The translations under genes and the position numbers were made by a program. The notes under the pieces were generated by a model, which saw only the letters and a list, made by a program, of their open reading frames with translations, searched no databases and was not told the origin of the DNA. Shown in pieces: positions 17,743 through 25,230 of a stretch of 41,268 bases of DNA. Where the stretch lies: contig DLHI01000038.1 in the NCBI GenBank assembly GCA_002483135.1, positions 1-41,268 of the forward strand. Reading direction: 5' to 3'. How positions within the stretch are numbered: the stretch's first letter is position 1; each line of letters opens with the position of its first letter. This DNA comes from Hyphomonadaceae bacterium UBA7672 (GTDB lineage Bacteria > Pseudomonadota > Alphaproteobacteria > Caulobacterales > Hyphomonadaceae).

Positions 17743-18753
17743 GTGATCGATCCGAGGTTCTACAAGCGCTTCGGCCCGTTGAGCGCCTCGGACATCGCCA
17801 CATTCGTCGGCGCCACCGTCACACGTGGCGATCCGGCGAAGATCATCACCTCGGTTGCATCGGCTTATCTCGCAGGCCCAGACGATCTCTGCTTCATCGA
17901 CGAGGGCGCCAATACTGGCGCCACGAACGCCGGCATCACCCTGGCTGCGAAAGGCGCATCCGGCCGGTTCGACACCGCAAGCACAGTCATCGAGACAGCG
18001 CGCCCACGCGCCGCGTTCGCGCGGGCGGCTGACAGGCTGATCAAGCCGCGAGAGCTGGAGCATGGCCAGCCGGCCATCCATCCCACCGCGCGTATCCACG
18101 CAACGGCGTACGTTCAACCCGGGGTCGTGATCGGACCGGATGCTGCAATCGGAGCGGGTGTTGAAATCGGCGCCAATGCGGTCATCGGACCAGGCGTTCA
18201 GATCGGCGCGAACAGCGTGATTGGCGCCGCCGCTGTCATCAAGTGCGCCCTGCTTGGCGATGGCGTCCGTGTCTATCCCGGCGTCGTCGTGGGTGAGGCG
18301 GGTTTCGGTCTGGCTGTCGCGAGTGAGGGGGCATCCCTTACCCCTCACTTCGGAAGGGTCATCATCCAGAACGGTGTTTCCATCGGCGCCAATTCCTGCG
18401 TCGATCGCGGTCTGCTGGATGACACCGTCATCGGCGAGGGCACCCACATCGATAATCTCTGCCACATCGGCCACAACTGTCGGATCGGATCGCACGTCGT
18501 CATGGCGGCATTCGCGGGCGTCTCGGGCTCCAGCAGGGTGGGCGATGGCGTCCAGTTCGGCGGCCGGGTTGGCCTCAAGGATCACATTACCATCGGGGCA
18601 GGGGCCCGCATCGCGGCTGGAGCAGCCGTGCTTGGAGACGTGCCCGCGGCCGAGGTCTGGGCAGGCTATCCAGCCAAACCAATCCGGTCGTGGTTGCGCG
18701 AGCTTGCATGGCTGGCCCGGTCAGCGCAAAAGCGTTCCACCAGAAACGACTAG
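17743..18753 (+). CDS. lpxD: UDP-3-O-acylglucosamine N-acyltransferase
   Basis: Third step of lipid A synthesis: transfers a 3-hydroxyacyl chain from ACP to the amine of UDP-3-O-acylglucosamine. The 336-residue protein has the LpxD N-terminal uridine-binding domain (about 1-100, RFYKRFGPLSASDIA) and then a left-handed beta helix of hexapeptide repeats (IGPDAAIGAGVEIGANAVIG and onward). The catalytic His lies in HIDNLCHIGHNC. The C-terminal helix ends SWLRELAWLARSAQKRS. I chose GTG 17743, preceded by AAAAGG, because it gives normal length; an upstream ATG at 17644 lies inside skp. The next gene is lpxA, with no fabZ between. Confidence 0.96.
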   Translation: MIDPRFYKRFGPLSASDIATFVGATVTRGDPAKIITSVASAYLAGPDDLCFIDEGANTGATNAGITLAAKGASGRFDTASTVIETARPRAAFARAADRLIKPRELEHGQPAIHPTARIHATAYVQPGVVIGPDAAIGAGVEIGANAVIGPGVQIGANSVIGAAAVIKCALLGDGVRVYPGVVVGEAGFGLAVASEGASLTPHFGRVIIQNGVSIGANSCVDRGLLDDTVIGEGTHIDNLCHIGHNCRIGSHVVMAAFAGVSGSSRVGDGVQFGGRVGLKDHITIGAGARIAAGAAVLGDVPAAEVWAGYPAKPIRSWLRELAWLARSAQKRSTRND

Positions 18754-18771
18754 CAGCCGGCGCGCCGGCTG
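18754..18771. repeat. 18-bp perfect palindrome between lpxD and lpxA
   Basis: Directly after the lpxD stop the sequence CAGCCGGCGCGCCGGCTG reads the same on both strands. It lies in the 32-nt gap where many alphaproteobacteria carry fabZ. As RNA it would make a short GC hairpin with a tight loop. It could be a weak attenuator, a recombination scar or chance in GC-rich DNA. Confidence 0.6.
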
Positions 18772-18785
18772 AGGCGCCGGAGCAA

Positions 18786-19577
18786 ATGGCCGTCACGATA
18801 CACCCCTCCGCCATCGTTGAACGCGGCGCCGAATTGTCCGATGGCGTCGAGATCGGGCCGTTCTGCACGGTTTCGTCGCGGGCGAGGCTGGGTCAGGATG
18901 TGCGGCTTGTCTCGCATGTGTCGATTGCGGGCTCGACGATCATCGGGGATCGCACCGCCGTCTATCCGTTCGCCGCGCTTGGAGGCGCGCCGCAGGACAC
19001 CAAATACAAGGGCGAGGATACAAAACTCGTCATCGGATCCGACACGCTGATCCGAGAGGGGGCGGTCCTTCACGTCGGCACGATGCAAGGGCGCGGCCAG
19101 ACGACTGTCGGCAACAAGTGCATGCTGATGAACGGTTGCCACGTCGGTCACGACGGCATCATCGGCAATGGCGTAATCTTCTCCACTCATGCCGTGACTG
19201 GGGGACTCGCCATTGTCGAGGACTCGGTGATCATCGGCGGCAATGCGGCCATCCATCAGCTGGGGCGTGTCGGCTTCGGCGCCTTCATCGGCGGGTGTGC
19301 GCCGGTGGTTGGCGACGTGATCCCCTACGGCATGGTCAACAATTTCGGCGGCCTTGATGGACTGAACATCGTTGGCTTGAAGCGGCGTGGCGCAACGCGC
19401 GAGACGATTCACATCCTGCGCAGCGTCTATCGCGAACTGTTTCACGGCGAGGGTTATTTCGAGGACCGGCTGGTGGAGGTCGAGAAGGAGCATGGCGCGT
19501 TGCCCGAAGTCGCGCGCATCCTGGCGTTCATCCACGCGGGAGAAAAGCGCCCGCTGTGCGTGCCGAGGGGCAGCTAG
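18786..19577 (+). CDS. lpxA: UDP-N-acetylglucosamine O-acyltransferase
   Basis: First step of lipid A synthesis: moves a 3-hydroxyacyl group from ACP to UDP-GlcNAc. The 263-residue protein is a left-handed beta helix (IHPSAIVERGAELSDGVEIGPFC onward). The catalytic His lies in NGCHVGHDGIIGNG, followed by IIGGNAAIHQLGRVGFGAFIGGCAPV. The C-terminal helical domain contains GLNIVGLKRRGATRE. I chose ATG 18786 because GGAG lies at 18779-18782 and MAVTIHPSAIVE is the usual N-terminus; the frame remains open upstream without support. The stop TAG overlaps the lpxI GTG by one base (TAGTG). Confidence 0.97.
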   Translation: MAVTIHPSAIVERGAELSDGVEIGPFCTVSSRARLGQDVRLVSHVSIAGSTIIGDRTAVYPFAALGGAPQDTKYKGEDTKLVIGSDTLIREGAVLHVGTMQGRGQTTVGNKCMLMNGCHVGHDGIIGNGVIFSTHAVTGGLAIVEDSVIIGGNAAIHQLGRVGFGAFIGGCAPVVGDVIPYGMVNNFGGLDGLNIVGLKRRGATRETIHILRSVYRELFHGEGYFEDRLVEVEKEHGALPEVARILAFIHAGEKRPLCVPRGS

Positions 19578-20428
19578 TGGCGTCGGCTCGGCTGGCCATC
19601 GTGGCGGGTGGAGGGGATCTGCCGCGACGCGTGGCGGAGCAGGCCCGGCGCACGGAGCGGAATCCGTTCGTCGTGGGTCTCGCGGGCTTTGCAGACGAAG
19701 GACTCGTGTCCGAATTCGGCGGCGTACAACTGTCGGTCGGACAACTCGGCAAGTTGATCCAGCTGATGCGCAAGGAAGGCTGCGAGGAGATGGTCTTCGC
19801 AGGCTCGCTCAAACGGCCGGACTTCAGCACGCTGAAGCTGGACCTGAAGGGCATCCAGTCTTTGCCGCGCATTCTCGCAGCAGCCAAGAAGGGCGACGAC
19901 GCACTGTTGCGCGCGGTGATGGATGTCTTCGCCGAGGCGGGCTTTCGCATCATCGGCGCCGACGATGTATTGGACGATCTTCGCGTCGGTGCAGGACCGC
20001 TAGGGCGGGTCGCGCCGCGTCAGGAACACTGGGCCGATATTCGCCGCGCTGCGGAGGTCGCTTCGGTTTCTGGCTCTCTCGAGATTGGCCAGGGCGCGGT
20101 CTCCTGCGACGGACTGATCCTCGCCGTCGAGGCCCAGGAAGGGACCGACCAGATGCTGGCGCGCATCCCCGCTCTCACAGCGGAAATCCGTGGCACGCCA
20201 GAAGCGAGGCGGGGCGTGCTGGTGAAGCGGCCGAAGCCGCAGCAGGAGCGGCGCATCGACCTTCCAACAATCGGCGTGCGGACGGTCGAAGGCGCGGCTG
20301 CGGCTGGGCTTGCGGGTATCGCGGTTGAAGCCGGGGCCGCGCTGGTGGTCGATCGCGGGGCAGTTGCCAGGGCGGCGGACGAGGCGGGCCTCTTCATCTA
20401 TGGGTTCACGCAGGCGGAACTCGCGTGA
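19577..20428 (+). CDS. lpxI: UDP-2,3-diacylglucosamine pyrophosphatase LpxI
   Basis: Cleaves UDP-2,3-diacylglucosamine to lipid X and UMP at the cytoplasmic face of the inner membrane. LpxI is the alphaproteobacterial replacement for LpxH and was first characterised in Caulobacter. The 283-residue protein starts LAIVAGGGDLPRRVAEQA and carries LGKLIQLMRKEGCEEMVFAGSLKRPDF, SCDGLILAVEAQEGTD (about 175-190) and VLVKRPKPQQERRIDLPTIG, all typical of the family. The GTG at 19577 follows AGGGG and overlaps the lpxA stop by one base. It ends in a GTGA overlap with lpxB, so the three lpx genes are tightly coupled. Confidence 0.95.
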   Translation: MASARLAIVAGGGDLPRRVAEQARRTERNPFVVGLAGFADEGLVSEFGGVQLSVGQLGKLIQLMRKEGCEEMVFAGSLKRPDFSTLKLDLKGIQSLPRILAAAKKGDDALLRAVMDVFAEAGFRIIGADDVLDDLRVGAGPLGRVAPRQEHWADIRRAAEVASVSGSLEIGQGAVSCDGLILAVEAQEGTDQMLARIPALTAEIRGTPEARRGVLVKRPKPQQERRIDLPTIGVRTVEGAAAAGLAGIAVEAGAALVVDRGAVARAADEAGLFIYGFTQAELA

Positions 20429-21567
20429 CGCACGTCTTTCTCGTCGCAGCCGAGGACTCGGGCGATGCCATCGGTGCCGATGTCATCGATGCGCTGCGCG
20501 CCCGCTCGCCCAGCATCCGCATTTCCGGGATTGGCGGCGAGCGCATGAAGGCGCGTGGGGCGCACGCCGATGTCGACATGTCGGGCCTTGCTGTACTCGG
20601 TCTCGTTGAAGGACTGAAGGCCTATGGGCGCGTCAAGCAGGCGGTCGAGGACGTTGCGGCGGTGATCGCCTCAGCCGATCCAGACAGCGTCGTGCTGATA
20701 GATAGCTGGGGGTTCATGTGGCGCGTTGCACGAGCGCTGAAGCTGCGCGGCGTCAGGGCAAAGCGCATCAAGCTTATCGGCCCGCAGGTGTGGGCGACGC
20801 GGCCAGGCCGTGCGCGCGTTCTGGCGCAATGGGTAGATCACCTGTTGTGCATCCATCCCTTTGAACAGCCCTTCTACGTGAAGTGGGGCCTGCCCACGAC
20901 GGTCATCGGCAATCCGGCGCTGCATCGCCTTCCGAAGGGGGACGGCGCGGCCTTTCGGGCTCGACATGGCATTGATGCAGGCGTGCAGATCGTCGGTCTT
21001 CTGCCCGGCAGTCGGAAGTCCGAAATGCGAAAAGTGGCCCCCACCCTGATGGATGCCACGCGCATCGTGTGGGAGCACGATACCAGCCGACATGTTGTCT
21101 GCATGGTCTCGCCCAGCGTCACGGACGACGTGCGTGCGCTTGCGGCGGATCAGGCCTTCCCCATCCAGCTTGTGACCGAGGACGCCGAAAAGGCCGACGC
21201 CTACGCAGCCATGACGGTTGCGATCGCATGCTCGGGCACGGTCACGACGGAGCTTGCAGCACAGGGCGCGGCCGTCGTGACAGGATACAAGCTTGGCTGG
21301 ATCACCTGGGGGCTGCTGCGCGCCTTCCTCTTCAAGTCGAAATACTCCGCGCTGGTCAACGTAGCGGCGAATGCGGAGGTCATCCCCGAATTCATCCAGA
21401 CCCGCTTCAATGCGCGTAACGTGGCGGCGGCGGCGGAAGAGCGGCTCTCCAATCCTGCCGTGCTGGAGACGCAACGCACGGCCCAGCGAGACGCCATCCG
21501 CATCATGTCGGGCGACGGACGCTCCGCCGCGGACATATCGGCCGAAACGATCCTGAGGTTGAGCTGA
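20425..21567 (+). CDS. lpxB: Lipid A disaccharide synthase
   Basis: GT-B (family GT19) glycosyltransferase joining lipid X to UDP-2,3-diacylglucosamine to form the lipid A disaccharide. The 380-residue protein starts THVFLVAAEDSGDAIGADVI, where E. coli-type enzymes have GExSGD. It contains ISGIGGERMKARG, IKLIGPQVWATRPGRA (canonical P-Q-W-A-W/T block), VIGNPALHR, LLPGSRKSEM and SGTVTTELAAQGAAVVTGYKLGW (donor-binding region). It starts at GTG in a GTGA overlap with lpxI. A hairpin 9 nt past the stop ends the envelope gene cluster. Confidence 0.96.
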   Translation: MTHVFLVAAEDSGDAIGADVIDALRARSPSIRISGIGGERMKARGAHADVDMSGLAVLGLVEGLKAYGRVKQAVEDVAAVIASADPDSVVLIDSWGFMWRVARALKLRGVRAKRIKLIGPQVWATRPGRARVLAQWVDHLLCIHPFEQPFYVKWGLPTTVIGNPALHRLPKGDGAAFRARHGIDAGVQIVGLLPGSRKSEMRKVAPTLMDATRIVWEHDTSRHVVCMVSPSVTDDVRALAADQAFPIQLVTEDAEKADAYAAMTVAIACSGTVTTELAAQGAAVVTGYKLGWITWGLLRAFLFKSKYSALVNVAANAEVIPEFIQTRFNARNVAAAAEERLSNPAVLETQRTAQRDAIRIMSGDGRSAADISAETILRLS

Positions 21568-21575
21568 AACGAAGT

Positions 21576-21597
21576 AGGCGGCCCCAGGGGACCGCCT
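21576..21597. terminator. Hairpin between convergent lpxB and the lipoprotein gene
   Basis: AGGCGG-CCC, a three-base loop, then GGG-A-CCGCCT form a stem of nine pairs with one bulged A. It lies 8 nt past the lpxB stop and 18 nt before the end of the convergent gene, so it can serve both strands. No long T-run is present. Confidence 0.55.
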
Positions 21598-21615
21598 TCG
21601 ATATGTCTCGCTAGA

Positions 21616-22320
21616 TTAGAATCTTAGTGTCAACGACTCGAAGAACTCAACGATAGCTGGTACGGCCGATGTATCTTCTGCGGGCCGGTCGCAAGAAATA
21701 TCGTACTGAAAGGTCGCGCCGTTCAAGGTTCTGAAGAACCGACGAGCGCTGAGATCGTAGAGGCGCCCCTCTTCAACGTTCATGTGATAGGCCGCAAAGG
21801 AAAGCACGCGTCCCCCACCTTGGGGGGACATCATGACATACGCGTTTTGGATCTGTGCGATCTCATTGTGTGGAAACTCGCTAAAAAGCGACGCCATTAT
21901 GTCCCGCTCACTGCTGCCAGCGAGACAAGATTCGTCGCACACGCCGGGTCCGTAGGAAGAGCGGGCGATTAGGCAACTGGCCTTGCCACCGGGCAGGAAG
22001 ATCACAAGCTGGAGTGCGCGCTCGGGCGTGTCCTGGGCAATGGACCAGCCTTCGGGGATCTTCGCCTGGATGAGGCCATCCGGAGAGTTCCACCGGCCCC
22101 ACAGTGCGTGACCCGCAACATCTAAGAATGAGCGGCCCGGCGCCGCCGGAGCCGCAGCGTCCTCGAGCATGGGCGCCTCATTCACGGTATTCGCGGGCGC
22201 TGCGACGGGCGCCGAGATAGGTGACGAGGCTGGACCGCAGCCCTGCAAGCCCAGCACCAATGCCGACAGTGCTGCGAGCATCACGTTCCGTTGCAATGCC
22301 CCACCCCATATGTCCAACAT
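21616..22320 (-). CDS. Putative lipoprotein of unknown function with four cysteines in the mature part
   Basis: I do not recognise this gene. The 234-residue product has a signal peptide with a lipobox LQGC (Cys28), then a Pro/Ala/Ser/Asn linker to about residue 62. A globular part follows with WNSPDGLIQAKIPEGWSI, which resembles the start of PsbP-like or DUF1795-like stress folds (weak, inferred). Four further cysteines lie at 116, 128, 132 and 210 and could make two disulfides. It lies 9 nt downstream of gltA on the same strand and may be cotranscribed with gltX-gltA. Parts of the gene look less GC-rich than its neighbours. The start could instead be Met14, but that would leave a signal peptide without a basic residue. 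Confidence 0.75.
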   Translation of the reverse strand: MLDIWGGALQRNVMLAALSALVLGLQGCGPASSPISAPVAAPANTVNEAPMLEDAAAPAAPGRSFLDVAGHALWGRWNSPDGLIQAKIPEGWSIAQDTPERALQLVIFLPGGKASCLIARSSYGPGVCDESCLAGSSERDIMASLFSEFPHNEIAQIQNAYVMMSPQGGGRVLSFAAYHMNVEEGRLYDLSARRFFRTLNGATFQYDISCDRPAEDTSAVPAIVEFFESLTLRF

Positions 22321-22329
22321 TTCGCAGTA

Positions 22330-23634
22330 CTACTTCCGTGCGCCCATCGGCACGTAGTCGCGCTGGGCCGCGCCCGTATAGATCTGGCGCGGGCGGCCGA
22401 TGCGCTGTGTCTTGTCGGTGGTCATCTCCTCCCACTGCGCGATCCAGCCGACGGTCCGGGCCAGAGCGAACAGGACGGTGAACATCGACACCGGGAAGCC
22501 CATCGCCTTCAGCGTGATACCGGAATAGAAGTCGACATTCGGATAGAGCTTCTTCTCGATGAAGTACTCGTCCGACAGCGCGATCTTCTCAAGTTCCATC
22601 GCCACTTCGAGCAGCGGGTCGTTGATGCCGACTTCCGCAAGCACTTCCTTGCAGGTCTGCGCCATGACCTTCGCGCGCGGGTCGTAGTTCTTGTAGACGC
22701 GGTGGCCGAAGCCCATCAGGCGGACGCCATCCACCTTGTTCTTCACCTTGTCGACGTGCTTCTTCACGTTATCGACCGTACCGATCTCCTGCAGCATCTG
22801 CAGCGCCGCTTCGTTGGCGCCACCGTGAGCGGGCCCCCAAAGACAGGCGATGCCAGCCGCGATGCACGCGAACGGGTTGGCGCCTGACGACCCGGCGAGA
22901 CGCACGGTGGATGTCGAGGCGTTCTGTTCGTGGTCAGCGTGCAGGATGAAGATGCGGTCCATCGCGCGCGCGAGCACCGGATTTACTTTGTAGTCTTCCG
23001 CCGGCACCGCGAAGCTCATGCGCAGGAAGTTCGAGGCATAGTCTAGTTCATTGCGCGGGGACACGAAGGGCTGGCCGGCGTGGTACTTGAACGCCCGAGC
23101 CGCGATCGTCGGCATCTTCGCGATCATGCGATGCTGGGCGACCTTGCGCTGCACCGGATCATCGACGTTGGTCGAGTCGTGGTAGAAAGCCGAGAGGGCG
23201 CCGACCGCGCCGCACATGATGGCCATCGGGTGCGCATCGCGGCGGAAGCCTTCGAAGAAGCGGTCGAACTGTGCGTGCAGCATCGTGTGCCGCGTTATTG
23301 TGTTGGTGAATTCGGCGTACTGATCCGCCTGCGGCAGTTCGCCGTGCAGGAGCAGGTAGCAGACTTCGAGGAAGCTGGATTTCTCGGCGAGCTGCTCGAT
23401 CGGATAGCCGCGGTGAAGCAGGATGCCCTGGTCGCCATCGATGTAGGTGATCTGGCTTTCGCAGCTCGCGGTTGAGGTGAACCCCGGGTCCAGCGTGAAC
23501 ATACCGGTCTGGGCGTACATCTTGCCGATATCGATGACGTCAGGACCAACCGTGCCGCTGTAGACGGGCAATTCAACCGTCTTGCCATTGGCACTGATGG
23601 TTGCCTTGCCGTTCTGTTTCACCTTGTTCTGCAT
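22330..23634 (-). CDS. gltA: Citrate synthase
   Basis: Condenses acetyl-CoA with oxaloacetate, the entry step of the TCA cycle. The 434-residue protein is the large hexameric (type II, E. coli-like) form. Catalytic residues are all present: His270 in GPAHGGAN, His311 in MGFGHRVYK and Asp368 in VDFYSGI, matching E. coli 264, 305 and 362. HADHEQNASTSTVRLAGSS is also intact, as is the N-terminal domain (about 20-60, with TGMFTLDPGF). GGAG lies about 10 nt before the ATG. It follows gltX by 36 nt on the same strand, a common alphaproteobacterial pairing. Confidence 0.98.
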   Translation of the reverse strand: MQNKVKQNGKATISANGKTVELPVYSGTVGPDVIDIGKMYAQTGMFTLDPGFTSTASCESQITYIDGDQGILLHRGYPIEQLAEKSSFLEVCYLLLHGELPQADQYAEFTNTITRHTMLHAQFDRFFEGFRRDAHPMAIMCGAVGALSAFYHDSTNVDDPVQRKVAQHRMIAKMPTIAARAFKYHAGQPFVSPRNELDYASNFLRMSFAVPAEDYKVNPVLARAMDRIFILHADHEQNASTSTVRLAGSSGANPFACIAAGIACLWGPAHGGANEAALQMLQEIGTVDNVKKHVDKVKNKVDGVRLMGFGHRVYKNYDPRAKVMAQTCKEVLAEVGINDPLLEVAMELEKIALSDEYFIEKKLYPNVDFYSGITLKAMGFPVSMFTVLFALARTVGWIAQWEEMTTDKTQRIGRPRQIYTGAAQRDYVPMGARK

Positions 23635-23670
23635 CGGTGCAGTCTCCTAAAATCCCTCGGCTTCCGCCGG

Positions 23671-25128
23671 TCAGCCCCCGGTGCGGGCATAATCGCCCAT
23701 GCGCGCGAAAGCTTCATTACGGCCTAGCAACGCCAGCACAAGAGCAATATCGGGGGCGGGCGCCCCTCCGGTAAGCACGGCACGTAAAACAGGGCCAATT
23801 TTTCCCATGCTGATGCCGTTTTGGTCGCAATATTGCGTGAGAGCGACCTTGATCGCCGACTCGGCCCAGTCATTCACCCCGGCCAGTGCCTCGAGCAGGG
23901 CCGAAAGTCGCGATCTGGCCTCGTCCGTGAGCAGGGCTGCAGACTTTCCTTCCAGCTGGATCGGACGGAGGTCGGTCAGGAATCGCGCCCGCTCGGAAAA
24001 CTGGACCAGATTGGCGGAGCGGGATTTCAGGGCGGGCACGGCTGTGCGGATGCGGCCGCGCTCCATGTCCGACAGCTTCCGCGCTTCCGGGCGGGCGCTC
24101 CATAGCGCGAACAGGCGATCGTCGTCCGCCAGCGCGATGTAGTGCTTGTTGACCGAGTCGAGCTTGGCAAAGTCGAGCCGGGCGGGGGCCTTGTTCAAGG
24201 CGTCGAGGTCAAACCACTCGATCGCCTGAGAGTCCGAAATGATCTCGTCGTCGCCATGGCTCCAGCCAAGTCGCAGCAGGTAGTTGCGCATCGCTTCGGG
24301 CAAGTAGCCCAGCGCGTCGCGATACTCGTCCACCGCGGTGGCGCCATGGCGCTTGGAGAGCTTCTTGCCATCCGGCCCGTGGATCAGGGGGACGTGCGCG
24401 TATTCGGGGGCAGGCCAGCCCATGCCGTGATAGATGGGCAACTGGCGAAACGTATTGAGGAAGTGGTCGTCCCCGCGCACAACATGGGTCACGCCCATGT
24501 CATGGTCATCAACGACGACGGCAAGCATGTATGTCGGCGATCCGTCCGAGCGCAGCAGGACGAGTTCGTCGAGATCGGCATAGGCGCGCGAGACTGTACC
24601 CTGCACGTGATCGCTCACAACGAGGTCGCCGACATCCGGCATACGCAGGCGAACGACCGTTGGCGCGCCGGGCGGCAGCGGCTTCGACAGATCCCGCCAC
24701 GGCGAGCGGAAGGGCTTCAGCAGATCCTCCATCCGCGACTGGTCGGACGCAGACAACGAACCTTCGGCGGCCTTCTTCTTCTGCAGCGCCTCGGCCTCGT
24801 CGCGGCGGGCCTGAAGCTCCTCGGCCGTAACCGGGCAGTGGTAGGCCGCGCCGCGTTTCACCAGTTCGTGCGCGACCTCGGCGTGGCGCGCGGCGCGGGT
24901 CGATTGCAGCACGGGCGGTTCGTCGCCCCCGAGCCCCAGCCAGTTCAGGCCGTCCAGGATCGCGTCGATGGCGGCCTGGGTGGAGCGTTCCTTGTCGGTG
25001 TCCTCGATCCTCAGCAGGAACTTGCCGCCTTTCGCCCGCGCATATAGCCAACAGAACAGGGCAGTCCGGGCGCCTCCGATATGGAGGTAGCCGGTGGGCG
25101 AGGGGGCGAAGCGGGTGACGACCGTCAT
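23671..25128 (-). CDS. gltX: Glutamyl-tRNA synthetase
   Basis: Class I synthetase charging tRNA-Glu. In alphaproteobacteria that lack GlnRS one GltX copy also makes Glu-tRNA-Gln for GatCAB; which role this copy has cannot be told from the sequence. The 485-residue protein has the HIGH motif in FAPSPTGYLHIGGART (HIGG at 16-19) and the KMSKS motif as KLSKRHG (about residue 255). VTHVVRGDDHFLNTFRQ and the C-terminal anticodon-binding region are typical. The comEC gene diverges from it, with about 100 bp between the chosen starts. It is the first gene of a gltX-gltA-lipoprotein unit. Confidence 0.96.
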   Translation of the reverse strand: MTVVTRFAPSPTGYLHIGGARTALFCWLYARAKGGKFLLRIEDTDKERSTQAAIDAILDGLNWLGLGGDEPPVLQSTRAARHAEVAHELVKRGAAYHCPVTAEELQARRDEAEALQKKKAAEGSLSASDQSRMEDLLKPFRSPWRDLSKPLPPGAPTVVRLRMPDVGDLVVSDHVQGTVSRAYADLDELVLLRSDGSPTYMLAVVVDDHDMGVTHVVRGDDHFLNTFRQLPIYHGMGWPAPEYAHVPLIHGPDGKKLSKRHGATAVDEYRDALGYLPEAMRNYLLRLGWSHGDDEIISDSQAIEWFDLDALNKAPARLDFAKLDSVNKHYIALADDDRLFALWSARPEARKLSDMERGRIRTAVPALKSRSANLVQFSERARFLTDLRPIQLEGKSAALLTDEARSRLSALLEALAGVNDWAESAIKVALTQYCDQNGISMGKIGPVLRAVLTGGAPAPDIALVLALLGRNEAFARMGDYARTGG

Positions 25129-25230
25129 CAGGTTCCAGCGCAGCTTGTTGGGCGGCCCCGCTGTGGAGCGCGGGCTCTGAAGACCACATCACCCCCTCGC
25201 CAAGCAAGGGCCGCCGGGCCGCAGGGCGGC

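Noticed and set aside
25081..25230. A 50-residue N-terminal extension of ComEC overlapping gltX
   Set aside because: It overlaps the start of gltX on the other strand and would put an Arg/Gly-rich stretch before the first helix; GTG 25231 has a better ribosome-binding site.
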